A stretch of DNA of 16,552 bases from Oscillospiraceae bacterium (GCA_017523995.1 JAFWUX010000155.1:1-16552); one strand, 5' to 3'; positions 7,063 to 15,238 are shown, counted from the first letter of the stretch. Notes: generated by a model not told the origin, from the sequence alone. Program-made: numbers and translations.

Positions 7063-7875
7063 TCAGTCAAAATAGGAGCAGAGAACACGATAGGATTCAT
7101 CGTAGCCGATGTGATTGGAACTCATGTGATAAATGATGTGGGCTTCCTTGTCGCAGAATGCGGCGTGAAAGACCTCGTCCTCCCATGAAATCAGAACCCT
7201 ATATCCGCCGAGTATTTCTTCATGAAACTGATAATGATCACTTGGAAAGCCGAAATTGATGCTGTCATAATCCTGCTGCTTCTCAGCATAGGTGAAATGA
7301 AACTGTAAATTGTTATGCTTACTGCTTCTGTATGTGAATTGAATTTCATTGATTTTTGCATCATCCGTGTTCAAATCCCGTAACTGCATCCCCTCTGGCA
7401 GGCAGGCAGGCGTCAGCGGAGAAAAGCCGAGCTTCTCGCATTCTGCCCTTATACCGTAGGGATCGTCTTCAGCGGTTTCCAGTTTAATCACCGATGAATC
7501 AAAATCGTCCGAGCGCAGGGAGATGCCTCCCTTTGTGAGCTGATAGATCGTTTCAGGCAGATTCGTACCGAGCGCATGGAGCGTCCAGAAATTCAGCCCG
7601 AGACACAGCACCGCGCATGCCGCAAGCACAGCAACCGGGCGCATCCGCCGGATCTGACGCAGCCGGTAATTCTTTTCGCTGCTTTTTTCCGCAAGCAGCA
7701 GGATGTTCTTTTCAGCGATTGCGGACAGATCTTCATTTGACGTTGCATCATAGATCGCCTCGGATAGCTGTTCGATCAGGGCATAATCCCGTTTTGCAGC
7801 AGGCTTGCGGCTCTCCTGCTCCAGCATTGCCTGCATTTCAGCGACCATTTCACGGTCAGCCTTTGTGGGCTTCAT
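7063..7875 (-). CDS. Membrane anti-sigma factor, DUF4367-like
   Basis: 270 residues from the ATG at 7875, chosen because GAGGTGA lies just upstream. The frame is open to a TTG at 7917, but that has no ribosome binding site and falls in the promoter motif. About 79 hydrophilic N-terminal residues face the cytosol and would bind the sigma factor. One transmembrane helix follows (about 80-98, RPVAVLAACAVLCLGLNFW), then an extracellular part of about 170 residues. The region with LTPACLPEGM, FTYRSS and HIIYHMSS resembles DUF4367, often found on the outer part of Firmicute anti-sigma factors. It lies about 117 nt downstream of the ECF sigma gene and has its own upstream element, which suggests autoregulation. 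The signal sensed is unknown. Confidence 0.75.
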   Translation of the reverse strand: MKPTKADREMVAEMQAMLEQESRKPAAKRDYALIEQLSEAIYDATSNEDLSAIAEKNILLLAEKSSEKNYRLRQIRRMRPVAVLAACAVLCLGLNFWTLHALGTNLPETIYQLTKGGISLRSDDFDSSVIKLETAEDDPYGIRAECEKLGFSPLTPACLPEGMQLRDLNTDDAKINEIQFTYRSSKHNNLQFHFTYAEKQQDYDSINFGFPSDHYQFHEEILGGYRVLISWEDEVFHAAFCDKEAHIIYHMSSNHIGYDESYRVLCSYFD

Positions 7876-7910
7876 AGCGTTCACCTCGTTTCGTGTTTTT
7901 GCTTTCCATA

Positions 7911-7961
7911 TATTCAATGTCAGCAGGACAGGCGGTTTTCTAGTGCTTTCGCATTTTTGTA
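7911..7961 (-). promoter_or_regulatory. Putative ECF-sigma promoter of the anti-sigma gene
   Basis: On the minus strand TACAAA (7956-7961), GAAAA (7936-7940) and TGACATTGAATA (7911-7922) repeat the blocks and the 15-nt and 13-nt spacings seen at 6963-7013. It is placed 36 nt before the anti-sigma start, fitting negative feedback on the sigma factor. Confidence 0.5.
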
Positions 7962-7992
7962 TGACTGCACAATGGAGTGGACAGGAAGCATG

Positions 7993-8466
7993 TCATTCCT
8001 TGTGCAATTTGATTTTCTTCTTAATCCGATCAATTTCTTTATATAATTTATAAAGCGTCATATTGTGCTGCTGCGCAAGTTTGTTTCGCGATCCATATGC
8101 TGCTTCATAGTATTCATATAGCAATGTGGATTCCGCTTCTGTCAGACAGTCGAGCGGTGTTTCTGATTCCTGTCCGGGTAATCCGCCGTGATCTGCAAGT
8201 TCTATCTCGTCAATCGGAATCTGCTCTCTATATTTTTTCTCTTTTCGTCGATAGTTTCGAATTACACGGTCAGCTGTTTTATAGAGCCATGTTTGCATAT
8301 TGTTGCTTAGATTGAGGCGATTCTTCTTTTGAATCATAATCAGAAATACGTTTTGCGTACAATCCTGCGCAGCATTTGCATCACAATTCAGTTTTGCATA
8401 GCAGTATTTATAGATAGGCTGATAATATTTTTCTGCAATGATAGTACACAATTCATCCTGATTCAA
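7993..8466 (-). CDS. ECF-type RNA polymerase sigma factor
   Basis: 157 residues from a TTG at 8466. GGGAGGTG lies 7 nt upstream of this TTG; an in-frame TTG at 8472 is too close to it. Region 2 is at about 8-75 (YYQPIYKYCYAKL ... AAQDCTQNVFLIMI ... TWLYKTADRVIRNYRR), with the typical sigma-70 2.1-2.4 spacing. Region 4 is at about 105-155 (LTEAESTLLYEYY ... NKLAQQHNMTLYKLYKEI), a helix-turn-helix for the -35 box. The short linker and lack of region 3 define the ECF group. It is followed by the membrane anti-sigma gene, which would hold it inactive at the membrane until a surface signal arrives. The secretory operon is the probable target. Confidence 0.88.
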   Translation of the reverse strand: MNQDELCTIIAEKYYQPIYKYCYAKLNCDANAAQDCTQNVFLIMIQKKNRLNLSNNMQTWLYKTADRVIRNYRRKEKKYREQIPIDEIELADHGGLPGQESETPLDCLTEAESTLLYEYYEAAYGSRNKLAQQHNMTLYKLYKEIDRIKKKIKLHKE

Positions 8467-8498
8467 AAGCAATCACCTCCCGTTAAATTGTTGCTTAT

Positions 8499-8527
8499 AT
8501 CATACCATGAATGAAATGAATTGTCAA
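8499..8527 (-). promoter_or_regulatory. Sigma-A promoter of the ECF sigma gene
   Basis: On the minus strand TTGACA (8522-8527), a 17-bp spacer and TATGAT (8499-8504) sit about 33 nt before the start codon. The sigma gene is thus made by the housekeeping polymerase, while its anti-sigma gene has an additional, different upstream element. Confidence 0.85.
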
Positions 8528-8542
8528 CACTGTTAGCCGAAG

Positions 8543-8578
8543 AAAAACAGCACCGCTTTTCAGCCGATGCTGTTTTTT
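8543..8578. terminator. Bidirectional-looking terminator after thiC
   Basis: Stem 8543-8552 with 8568-8577 (AAAAACAGCA / TGCTGTTTTT) has T runs in both directions. It lies about 125 nt after the thiC stop and just before the sigma gene promoter, so its main job is to end the thiamine operon transcript. Confidence 0.75.
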
Positions 8579-8639
8579 ACTTATGATTTATATCGGATTA
8601 TGGCTGCTTTGGAATTACTCTCCATATGAACAAACTACT

Positions 8640-8704
8640 GGGATAGTATCCCTTTGGCGGGTTTGGGCGGAGCCCATTATAGATCATCGCGGAGCGATAC
8701 CTTA
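8640..8704. repeat. Palindromic hairpin-chain repeat, copy 1
   Basis: Three hairpins in a row: GGGATAGTATCCC (8640-8652), GGGC-GGA-GCCC (8665-8675) and ATCGC-GGA-GCGAT (8686-8698). The element ends in CCTTA, overlapping the thiC stop codon. Two related copies lie at 14127-14188 (inverted) and 14267-14339. It looks like a REP-type or small non-autonomous repeat. Confidence 0.65.
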
Positions 8705-10015
8705 TTTCTCTGTGCAGAATTCGACTTTTTCGCCGGCGAGGATCATGTTTGTTGTGCGGACGGCGCACATCTTGCCGCACATCGAGCAGGTGTGACGATC
8801 CGCGGGCGGCGTGCTCTCAAAATACGCCTGCGCCTTTTCGCGGTCCACGGCAATCTCAAACATTTTGTCCCAGTCAACGGCGTGGCGCGCCTCTGCCATC
8901 TTGTTATCAAGGTCTCTTGCGTGCGGCACGCCCTTTGCAATATCTGCCGCATGTGCCGCGATCTTCGAGGCGATGATGCCCTCCTTGACGTCATCGACAT
9001 CCGGCAGGCGCAGATGCTCCGCAGGGGTGACATAGCACAGGAAGTCTGCGCCGCTTGCCGCTGCAATTGCCCCGCCGATCGCTGACGTAATATGATCGTA
9101 GCCCGGGAAAATATCCGTGACGAGCGGTCCGAGGACATAGAACGGGGCATTGTGGCAGAGACGCTTCTGCAGCTTCATGTTCGCTGCGATCTCGTTCATT
9201 GCCATGTGTCCCGGTCCCTCGACCATGACCTGCACATCCTTCTCCCATGCGCGGAGTGTCAGGCTGCCGAGCTCGATCAGCTCCGAAATCTGACCGGCAT
9301 CGGTTGCGTCATCAATGCAGCCCGGACGCAGCGCGTCGCCGAGGCTGATTGTCACATCAAACTCGCGCAGAATCTCCAGCACCTCATCATAATGCTCGAA
9401 GAACGGGTTTTCGTTTCCGGTCATCATCATCCACGCAAAAAGCAGCGAGCCGCCGCGCGAGACAATGTTCATCTTTCTGCCCTCGCGCATGAACGCCTCG
9501 ACCGCTCTGCGGTTGATGCCCGCGTGAATGGTCATGAAGTCCACGCCCTCCTCGGCATGTGCGCGCACAACCTTGAGGAAATCCTCTGCGGTGATCTCGA
9601 GCAGATCCTTTTCGAGGTAGCCGATTGCGTCATACATCGGGACGGTGCCGATCATTGCAGGGGACTCCGCGATGAGCTTCTGCCGGAAGGTGTTGGTCTT
9701 GCCGTAGTTGCTGAGATCCATGATTGCTTCTGCGCCGAATTTGTGCGCAAGTGCGACCTTCTGCATCTCGACGTCATAGTTCTTTGCGTCGCCGGAGATG
9801 CCGAGGTTGACATTGATCTTTGTCCGCAGACCGCCGCCGATGCCCTCGGGCGAGATCGCCTTGTGGTTGACATTGCACGGGATTGCGACTTCACCGGTTG
9901 CAACGAGCGCGCGGATTTTTTCCGGCTCCATGTATTCCTTTTTCGCGACGATTTCCATTTCCGGCGTGATGATGCCCTTTTTCGCCGCCTCCATCTGTGT
10001 GTGATACTGCTTCAT
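8702..10015 (-). CDS. thiC: Phosphomethylpyrimidine synthase ThiC
   Basis: 437 residues. ThiC is a radical SAM enzyme that rearranges aminoimidazole ribotide into HMP phosphate, the pyrimidine half of thiamine. Recognisable blocks are [14 protein letters not shown] (about 47-60), [36 protein letters not shown] and [21 protein letters not shown]. The C-terminal iron-sulfur motif is CSMCGKMC (C410, C413, C417), the compact CX2CX3C form of short clostridial and archaeal ThiC, not the CX2CX4C of proteobacteria. The protein also lacks the long N-terminal domain of the latter. Start at 10015 with AAAGGAG upstream, 11 nt after thiD. It is the last gene of the riboswitch-controlled operon, and a hairpin repeat touches its stop codon. 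Confidence 0.97.
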   Translation of the reverse strand: MKQYHTQMEAAKKGIITPEMEIVAKKEYMEPEKIRALVATGEVAIPCNVNHKAISPEGIGGGLRTKINVNLGISGDAKNYDVEMQKVALAHKFGAEAIMDLSNYGKTNTFRQKLIAESPAMIGTVPMYDAIGYLEKDLLEITAEDFLKVVRAHAEEGVDFMTIHAGINRRAVEAFMREGRKMNIVSRGGSLLFAWMMMTGNENPFFEHYDEVLEILREFDVTISLGDALRPGCIDDATDAGQISELIELGSLTLRAWEKDVQVMVEGPGHMAMNEIAANMKLQKRLCHNAPFYVLGPLVTDIFPGYDHITSAIGGAIAAASGADFLCYVTPAEHLRLPDVDDVKEGIIASKIAAHAADIAKGVPHARDLDNKMAEARHAVDWDKMFEIAVDREKAQAYFESTPPADRHTCSMCGKMCAVRTTNMILAGEKVEFCTEK

Positions 10016-10026
10016 AGATACTCCTT

Positions 10027-10827
10027 TCAGTCGCCTGCAAATGTGCTGTGCAGGTCAAATGCGTGATTCATCGGACCGCTGCCGCTGCCCAGATCGAGCA
10101 TTGCGGCGAGCGCGCCGGAAAGATACTGTTTTGCGCGCAGGACGGCGTCCGAAAGGGGATATCCCTTTGCGAGATTCGCCGCGATTGCGCTCGAAAGCGT
10201 GCAGCCCGTGCCGTGCGTATTGGGATTGTCAATGCGCCTGCCGCGGAGCCATTCGCCCTGTGACTTGTCATATAGATAATCATTCGCATCGCTGAGGCTG
10301 TGCCCGCCCTTGAGCAGCACCGCGCAGCCGTAGCGTTCCGCGATCTGTGCCGCGGCGTGCTCCATATCCTGCGGGGTGCGGATCGCGCTGCCTGTCAGCA
10401 CCTCTGCCTCGGGGATATTCGGCGTCACGAGGCATGCAAGCGGCATGAGCTGCCCTGTCAGCGCCTCGACCGCATCCACATTGATGAGCCTTGCGCCGCT
10501 TGTCGCGACCATGACCGGATCGAGCACGATGTTCTGCGCGTGATATTCTGTGAGCTTCTGCGCGATCATGCCGATCAGCCCCGCAGAGGCGACCATGCCG
10601 ATCTTGACCGCATCCGGCACGATATCCGTGAAGATGCTGTCGAGCTGCATGCCGAGAAATTCCGGCGTGACCTCCATGATTCCGCTGACGCCGGTTGTGT
10701 TCTGCGCGGTCAGTGCGGTGATCGCGCTCATGCCGTAGACGCCGTTTGCGGTCATGGTCTTGAGGTCTGCCTGAATGCCTGCGCCGCCGCTGCAATCGCT
10801 GCCCGCGATGGTGAGTGCTGTTTTCAT
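10027..10827 (-). CDS. thiD: HMP / HMP-phosphate kinase ThiD
   Basis: 266 residues of the ribokinase-like fold. It phosphorylates hydroxymethylpyrimidine and then HMP-P to HMP-PP for ThiE. Signatures: [19 protein letters not shown] (about 6-24), [11 protein letters not shown] (101-111), [10 protein letters not shown] (135-144), LLKGGH (171-176) and the anion-hole motif [12 protein letters not shown] (205-216). Full-length. The start ATG overlaps the stop of the upstream TenI-ThiE gene in an ATGA. thiC follows after 11 nt, so ThiC product and ThiD are made together. Confidence 0.97.
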   Translation of the reverse strand: MKTALTIAGSDCSGGAGIQADLKTMTANGVYGMSAITALTAQNTTGVSGIMEVTPEFLGMQLDSIFTDIVPDAVKIGMVASAGLIGMIAQKLTEYHAQNIVLDPVMVATSGARLINVDAVEALTGQLMPLACLVTPNIPEAEVLTGSAIRTPQDMEHAAAQIAERYGCAVLLKGGHSLSDANDYLYDKSQGEWLRGRRIDNPNTHGTGCTLSSAIAANLAKGYPLSDAVLRAKQYLSGALAAMLDLGSGSGPMNHAFDLHSTFAGD

Positions 10828-12062
10828 GATACGATTCCTCCTGCAAGCTGCTTCATCTCAGCTGCAGCGCGTTCGATATCCGGCTCGCCGAACACCGCCG
10901 AGACCACCGCCGCGCCTGCCGCACCGATGCCCTGCAGCGAGCTGATATTCGCCTTGCTGATGCCGTCGATTGCGACCGCGGGAATCTGCACGCTGCCCGC
11001 AATCGTGCGGAACTGCTCCGCCGTGATGCGGATCGCGTCGGTCTTTGTCGGGGAGGGGAACACCGCGCCGACGCCGAGATAATCTGCGCCGGACTGCTCT
11101 GCAAGCTGCGCCTGTTCGACGGTTTTCGCCGTCGCGCCGATGATGAATCCCGCGGGCGCTGCCTTGCGAATCTCCGCGACGGGCGCATCCGTGATGCCGA
11201 CATGGACACCGTCCGCACCGGCTGCGATTGCCGCATGCCAGTCATCGTTGACGATCAGCCGGACGCCGAACCGGTGGCAGACTGCGGTTGCCTGCTTTGC
11301 CGTTGCAATCAGCTTTGACGCAGATGCGTTCTTTTCACGGAGCTGAATGATCGTTGCGCCGCCCCTGCACGCATCGGCGATTGCCGTCAGCAGGTCGCGC
11401 CTTGCGATGCAGCCGCGGTCGGTGATCGCATAGAGCAGCAGTTCACTTCTGCTGATCCGCTGCATGGATGCCTGCCGCAGCGCTGTGACCGTTTCCGCCG
11501 GATGCGGCGCTGCCATCAGCCCGCTCATGATGCAGACGCCCTTTGCGCCGTTTGCGGTCACTGCGGGGAGATTCTCCGCCGAAATGCCGCCGATGCCGTA
11601 GACCGGAAGTGCCGTGTTTTCGCAGATTTCACGCAGGAACCCGAGTCCTCTGCCTGCGAGTCCCTTTTTGCAGTCCGTCTCGAAGATGTGCCCCGCGATG
11701 ATATATGAAGCGCCGAGCGATTCCGCCGCTCTGACATCTTCGAGGCTGTGGCACGAGACGCCGATCTCGCGGAACTGCCGCAGAATATCGCTGCGGAGCG
11801 ACTGAAGCATCGGCAGGGGCAGGTGCAGCGACTGTGCCCCGAGCCGCTGTGCCGCCTCGGGATGTCCGTGCAGCGTGCAGGTCACGCCGTACTGCCGGCA
11901 GATCTCCGTGACCTGTTCAGCGAGTGCTGCGTAATCCGCTTCGGAGAGATCCTTTTCGCGCAGGATGATCCTGTCGGGATGTGCCGCCGCGATCTGCTCG
12001 ATTCTGCTGAGAAAATCGCCCTCGCAGAGCGCACGGTTCGTGATACAGATCAATTCAGACAT
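10824..12062 (-). CDS. thiE: TenI-ThiE fusion: thiazole tautomerase-like domain plus thiamine-phosphate synthase
   Basis: About 412 residues, twice the length of a normal ThiE, with two (beta/alpha)8 domains of the same superfamily. The N-terminal half (about 1-200) is TenI-like (ICITNR, HLPL, YIIAGHIFET, GIGGI). TenI aromatises the thiazole tautomer released by ThiG, and the H in GHIFET (residue 125) is the probable catalytic histidine. The C-terminal half (about 206-412) is ThiE, which joins HMP-PP and the thiazole carboxylate phosphate. It shows LYAITDR, IQLREK (239-244), IVNDD (270-274), GADGVHVG and VFPSPTKTDA. I start at 12062, overlapping the thiH stop by 8 nt; an ATG at 12074 would add four residues. 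It ends in an ATGA overlap with thiD. The fusion could pass the labile thiazole directly between domains (inference). Confidence 0.92.
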   Translation of the reverse strand: MSELICITNRALCEGDFLSRIEQIAAAHPDRIILREKDLSEADYAALAEQVTEICRQYGVTCTLHGHPEAAQRLGAQSLHLPLPMLQSLRSDILRQFREIGVSCHSLEDVRAAESLGASYIIAGHIFETDCKKGLAGRGLGFLREICENTALPVYGIGGISAENLPAVTANGAKGVCIMSGLMAAPHPAETVTALRQASMQRISRSELLLYAITDRGCIARRDLLTAIADACRGGATIIQLREKNASASKLIATAKQATAVCHRFGVRLIVNDDWHAAIAAGADGVHVGITDAPVAEIRKAAPAGFIIGATAKTVEQAQLAEQSGADYLGVGAVFPSPTKTDAIRITAEQFRTIAGSVQIPAVAIDGISKANISSLQGIGAAGAAVVSAVFGEPDIERAAAEMKQLAGGIVS

Positions 12063-13314
12063 AGAGATAGTCATTCAGCACGGGCTGCAGTCCTTCCGCC
12101 TTCATATCGCGGTACATCTGCTGCAGACTGCGGTTATCCGCGATCTCAAACTGCGCATCGCCCTCGTCGCTGTTCTCCTTTCCGGTGTATTTGCTTTCGT
12201 GGTCGCCGATGCCGGTCGAGACACCGGCGGAGATTTTCGTCGCGGCAATCTTGACAATGCCGTTTCGGAATGCCGTGCTCTCACGCGAGGAGACCGTGAT
12301 GCCCGCAAACGGCAGGAAGATGCGGTAGGCGCAGAGAATCTGGCAGAGCTGCCGCTCGCCGACATCATGCGGGTTGATTTTGCCGTTGTTGATGATCGGG
12401 CGCAGACGCGGGCAGGAGAGCGAGACCTCTGCATGCGGATACTTCCGCTGGAGATAGTAGACATGCAGCGCCGAGGCGAGCGCATCCTTGCGGAAATCGG
12501 AGAGCCCGAGCAGCGCGGAACATGCCACGCCGCGCATGCCGCCCATCAGCGCGCGCTCCTGTGCCTCAAAGCGGTAGGGCCAGACGCGCTTGTGTCCGGC
12601 GAGGTGCAGTGTCTCGTATTTGTCGGTGTCATAGGTCTCCTGAAATACGGTGACGTAATCGACGCCGCATTCGTGCAGATAGCGGTAGTCCTCCGTGTTG
12701 ACGGGATAAATCTCGATGCCGACCATGCGGAAGTATTTGCGCGCCAGTTTGCACGCTTCGCCGATGTATTTGATATCGCTCTTGCTGCGGCTCTCGCCGG
12801 TCAGAATCAGGATTTCCTCCATGCCGCTTTCCGCAATGACCTGCATCTCGTGCTCGATCTGCTCCGGCGTCAGCTTCATGCGGCGGATGTGGTTGTAGCA
12901 GTTGAAACCGCAGTAGACACAGTAGTTTTCGCAGTAATTCGCGATGTAAAGCGGCGTGAACAGATAGACCGTGTTGCCGAAGTGCTTTCTCGTCTCGATG
13001 CGTGCGCGCTCCGCCATGCGCTCGAGGAACGGCTCGGCGGCAGGGGAGAGCAGTGCTTTGAGATCCTCAACCGTGAGCGACTGCTTTTCCAGTGCGTGCA
13101 GGACATCTGCGCCGGTGTACTGCGCCGGATCGTAGTCCGCAACCGCTGACATCACCTTTTCGCGGATATCAGACTGAATCTGCTCCTGCCCTTCCATATA
13201 CGCCATGTGGTCAGTGCGGCAGCTCGGATCATTTTCCAGCTGATGCTTGCGTTTCAGCGCTTCGGGCGAGAGCGATTCCGAGTCGATCAGATATTCATTC
13301 TCCATATTCTCCAT
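12055..13314 (-). CDS. thiH: 2-iminoacetate synthase ThiH
   Basis: 419 residues. Radical SAM tyrosine lyase that cleaves tyrosine to dehydroglycine (2-iminoacetate), the glycine-derived part of the thiazole ring. The CX3CX2C cluster motif is clear: C128, C132 and C135 in NYCENYCVYCGF. Other family blocks are ILILTGE, VNTEDYRYLHECGVDYVTVFQETY and STGIGDHESKY. About 40 residues longer at the N-terminus than E. coli ThiH. I kept the start at 13314 because GAGGG lies 7 nt upstream and later ATGs have no ribosome binding site. thiG ends 14 nt upstream and the TenI-ThiE gene overlaps the 3' end. Using ThiH rather than the oxygen-dependent ThiO fits an anaerobe. Confidence 0.95.
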   Translation of the reverse strand: MENMENEYLIDSESLSPEALKRKHQLENDPSCRTDHMAYMEGQEQIQSDIREKVMSAVADYDPAQYTGADVLHALEKQSLTVEDLKALLSPAAEPFLERMAERARIETRKHFGNTVYLFTPLYIANYCENYCVYCGFNCYNHIRRMKLTPEQIEHEMQVIAESGMEEILILTGESRSKSDIKYIGEACKLARKYFRMVGIEIYPVNTEDYRYLHECGVDYVTVFQETYDTDKYETLHLAGHKRVWPYRFEAQERALMGGMRGVACSALLGLSDFRKDALASALHVYYLQRKYPHAEVSLSCPRLRPIINNGKINPHDVGERQLCQILCAYRIFLPFAGITVSSRESTAFRNGIVKIAATKISAGVSTGIGDHESKYTGKENSDEGDAQFEIADNRSLQQMYRDMKAEGLQPVLNDYLYV

Positions 13315-13328
13315 TTTGCAGCCCTCTT

Positions 13329-14099
13329 TCAGTCATGCAGAAAGCCGGTCAGCGTATCCGAGGGGGATGCGCCGCGGACAAGCACTCTGCCGAGTCCGGA
13401 GAGATATGCCGCTCTGCCCGCTTCGATCGCCTGCTTGAATGCGCCTGCCATCACGGGCAGATCGCCTGCGGTCGCGAGCGCTGTATTCGACATGACAGCC
13501 GCCGCACCCATCTCCATTGCCTCACATGCCTGCGAGGGTCTGCCGATGCCTGCATCCACAATGACCGGCAGGTCGATCTCGTCAATGAGAATCTGGATGA
13601 AATCTCTGGTTGCAAGTCCCTTGTTCGAGCCGATCGGGGAGGCAAGCGGCATGACTGATGCCGCGCCCGCATTGACCAGATCACGCGCCGTGTTGAGGTC
13701 GGGATACATATACGGCATGACGATAAAGCCTTCTTTTGCGAGAATCTCCGTTGCTTTGACGGTCTCGGCGTTGTCGGGCAGCAGATACTTTGTGTCGCGC
13801 ATGATTTCGATTTTGACGAAATCGCCGCAGCCGAGCTCGCGGGCAAGTCTCGCGATGCGGACGGCTTCATCGGCATTGCGCGCGCCCGAGGTATTCGGCA
13901 GGAGCGTCACACCCTTCGGGATGTAGTCGAGGATGTTCTCCTGCTCTTTGGTGTTTGCGCGGCGCACCGCACAGGTGATGATCTCCGCGCCGGCGTATTT
14001 GACGGCTGCTTCGATCAGCGAGAGGGAATATTTGCCGGAACCGAGGATGAATCTTGAGTTGAATTCATGTCCGGCTATGATGAGCTTGTCATCGTTCAT
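13329..14099 (-). CDS. thiG: Thiazole synthase ThiG
   Basis: 256 residues, the normal length. A (beta/alpha)8 enzyme that condenses deoxyxylulose phosphate, dehydroglycine and ThiS thiocarboxylate into thiazole phosphate. GDFVKIEI places K96 at the Schiff-base position of the family. Other blocks are RFILGSGKY (16-24), [23 protein letters not shown] and [12 protein letters not shown]. The reading frame is open to 14165, but those 22 extra codons come from a hairpin repeat; AAAGGAG just before 14099 marks the true start. It is separated from thiF by 237 bp of repeats, the only large gap in the operon. Confidence 0.96.
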   Translation of the reverse strand: MNDDKLIIAGHEFNSRFILGSGKYSLSLIEAAVKYAGAEIITCAVRRANTKEQENILDYIPKGVTLLPNTSGARNADEAVRIARLARELGCGDFVKIEIMRDTKYLLPDNAETVKATEILAKEGFIVMPYMYPDLNTARDLVNAGAASVMPLASPIGSNKGLATRDFIQILIDEIDLPVIVDAGIGRPSQACEAMEMGAAAVMSNTALATAGDLPVMAGAFKQAIEAGRAAYLSGLGRVLVRGASPSDTLTGFLHD

Positions 14100-14126
14100 A
14101 GTTCTGGTTACTCCTTTGTGATTAGT

Positions 14127-14188
14127 TGTATCGCTTCGCGATGATTTTGATTGGGCTCCGCCCAAACCCGCCCCGCTTTTTATGCGGG
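14127..14188. repeat. Palindromic hairpin-chain repeat, copy 2 (inverted)
   Basis: Inverted relative to copy 1: ATCGC-TTC-GCGAT (14130-14142), GGGC-TCC-GCCC (14153-14163), then a divergent third stem CCCGC/GCGGG (14172-14176 with 14184-14188) in place of the GGGATAGTATCCC palindrome. The GGCGGGTTTGGGCGGAGCCC core is identical to copy 1. It lies about 28 bp upstream of the thiG start. Confidence 0.6.
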
Positions 14189-14227
14189 AATATGGCGGAA
14201 AACACAGAATCAGCGTAAAATCGTCGA

Positions 14228-14266
14228 AATCCCATGTTTTTTCATGATGGCTCTAAAAATGGGATT
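14228..14266. repeat. Inverted repeat between the hairpin-repeat copies
   Basis: AATCCCAT (14228-14235) and ATGGGATT (14259-14266) form an 8-bp stem with a 23-nt loop, between copies 2 and 3. It adds to the structured RNA expected between thiF and thiG. Confidence 0.4.
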
Positions 14267-14339
14267 CTTAAGGGATAGTATCCCTTAAGCGGGAGTTTGA
14301 GGGCAGAGCCCTCAATATAAATCCGCCGGAGGCACCTTA
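14267..14339. repeat. Palindromic hairpin-chain repeat, copy 3
   Basis: A perfect 23-bp palindrome (14267-14289, 11-bp arms around one G) is followed by TGAGGGC-AGA-GCCCTCA (14298-14314) and a short GCC-GGA-GGC hairpin (14325-14333). It ends in CCTTAA on the thiF stop codon, just as copy 1 ends on the thiC stop. Stems differ from copies 1 and 2 but keep pairing. Confidence 0.6.
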
Positions 14340-14972
14340 ATTCTCCTGACCGGATAAGAGGCGCAGGATTATGTGTGCTTCGTGGGCGGCACAGACTGCA
14401 ACGCGCGCGGAGATCAGCCCGAGCCCGTCTGCGACATCGCTTTTGCCGTCGCCGCAGAGATAGAAATGCGAGGTGATGCGCCGCGTCTGGATGGTGTTCG
14501 CCGTGTCGATGCCCGCCATGCCGCTCGCCGAGACAAGATACGCCTGCGGCAGATGCTCCAGCACACAGTTGACGAGCATTGCTTTCTGGTCGGCGCGGTC
14601 AAACGCCTCGCAGATGATCGGGAAGCCGGCAAGCAGCTGCGGGGTGTTCTCCTCCGTGAGTTTCACCGTCTCCGCTGTGATCTCGCAATAAGGTGCGATG
14701 CGGTGCAGTGTCTCCGAGAGCGCTTCGGTCTTGTATGTGCCGAGCTGCGCGGGGAAATACTGCTGCCGGTTGAGGTTCGAGATGTCCACGCGGTCAAAGT
14801 CGATCAGGTGCAGCCTGCCGACGCCCGCGCGCGCCAGATGAATCGCGACATTGGAGCCGAGCCCGCCCAGTCCGCAGACGGCGACCGATCCCGCTGCGAA
14901 TTTCGCCTGCAGATCGGCGCCGTGCCGTTCGCAGAGTGCCGCATACATCTCCTCTTTTGTCGGGATTGCCAT
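14337..14972 (-). CDS. thiF: ThiS adenylyltransferase ThiF (E1-like)
   Basis: 211 residues from the ATG at 14972, one nucleotide after the thiS stop. Longer frames to 15065 only overlap thiS in another frame. ThiF activates the C-terminus of ThiS with ATP so that sulfur can be loaded. The nucleotide loop is CGLGGLGSN (33-41), followed by LIDFDRVDISNLNRQQY (56-72), which holds the conserved D, N and R residues of the E1/MoeB/ThiF fold. It is shorter than E. coli ThiF (about 250) and lacks the C-terminal CxxC zinc pairs, as in the compact clostridial form. Cysteines include C135 and C184; which one, if any, accepts sulfur is not clear. It belongs with ThiS, not with the distant CBASS E2-like protein. 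Confidence 0.93.
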   Translation of the reverse strand: MAIPTKEEMYAALCERHGADLQAKFAAGSVAVCGLGGLGSNVAIHLARAGVGRLHLIDFDRVDISNLNRQQYFPAQLGTYKTEALSETLHRIAPYCEITAETVKLTEENTPQLLAGFPIICEAFDRADQKAMLVNCVLEHLPQAYLVSASGMAGIDTANTIQTRRITSHFYLCGDGKSDVADGLGLISARVAVCAAHEAHIILRLLSGQEN

Positions 14973-14973
14973 A

Positions 14974-15168
14974 TCAGCCGCCCCCCACAAATCCGACGAT
15001 CTCGACCTTGTCGCCGTCCTGCACAACCGTCGCCTCATACTGCGCCTTCGGGACGATCTGCTCATTCAGCTCGACCGCCACGCGCTGCGGCTGATATCCG
15101 CCCTGCGCGACAAGCTGCGCAATGCTGCTGCCGGAAACCTCTGCCGGAATCCCGTTGACAGTTACCAT
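14974..15168 (-). CDS. thiS: Sulfur carrier protein ThiS
   Basis: 64 residues from the ATG at 15168 (GGAGGTGG just upstream). An open frame to 15261 runs back into the terminator and riboswitch and is not used. A beta-grasp, ubiquitin-like sulfur carrier: VTVNGIPAEV at the start, VAVELNEQIVPKAQY in the middle, VEIVGFVGGG at the end. The terminal Gly-Gly is adenylylated by ThiF and converted to a thiocarboxylate that donates sulfur to ThiG. First gene of the operon, directly under riboswitch control. Confidence 0.95.
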   Translation of the reverse strand: MVTVNGIPAEVSGSSIAQLVAQGGYQPQRVAVELNEQIVPKAQYEATVVQDGDKVEIVGFVGGG

Positions 15169-15180
15169 AAATCCACCTCC

Positions 15181-15222
15181 AAAATTAAAACGGGGAGCCG
15201 CGCGCAAAAACACAGCTCCCCG
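15181..15222 (-). terminator. Riboswitch-controlled terminator before thiS
   Basis: On the minus strand an 8-bp stem CGGGGAGC/GCTCCCCG (15215-15222 with 15191-15198) is followed by a TTTTAATTTT tract. Upstream, CCCG (in ACCCGATATCTGCGGGG) can pair with the CGGG of the terminator arm and would act as antiterminator. This is a classic transcriptional TPP switch layout. Confidence 0.85.
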
Positions 15223-15238
15223 CAGATATCGGGTATAT

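Noticed and set aside
9092..13149. Long plus-strand frames (up to 394 residues) opposite the thi genes
   Set aside because: GC-rich coding DNA opens antisense frames; the minus strand encodes unmistakable ThiC, ThiD, ThiE and ThiH.
14100..14165. 22-codon N-terminal extension of ThiG
   Set aside because: It is encoded by a hairpin repeat; a good ribosome binding site marks the ATG at 14099 and family length fits from there.
14337..15168. ThiF/ThiS as the E1 and ubiquitin-like partner of the CBASS E2-like protein
   Set aside because: They are embedded in a TPP-controlled thiamine operon 11 kb away and have all marks of normal ThiF/ThiS.
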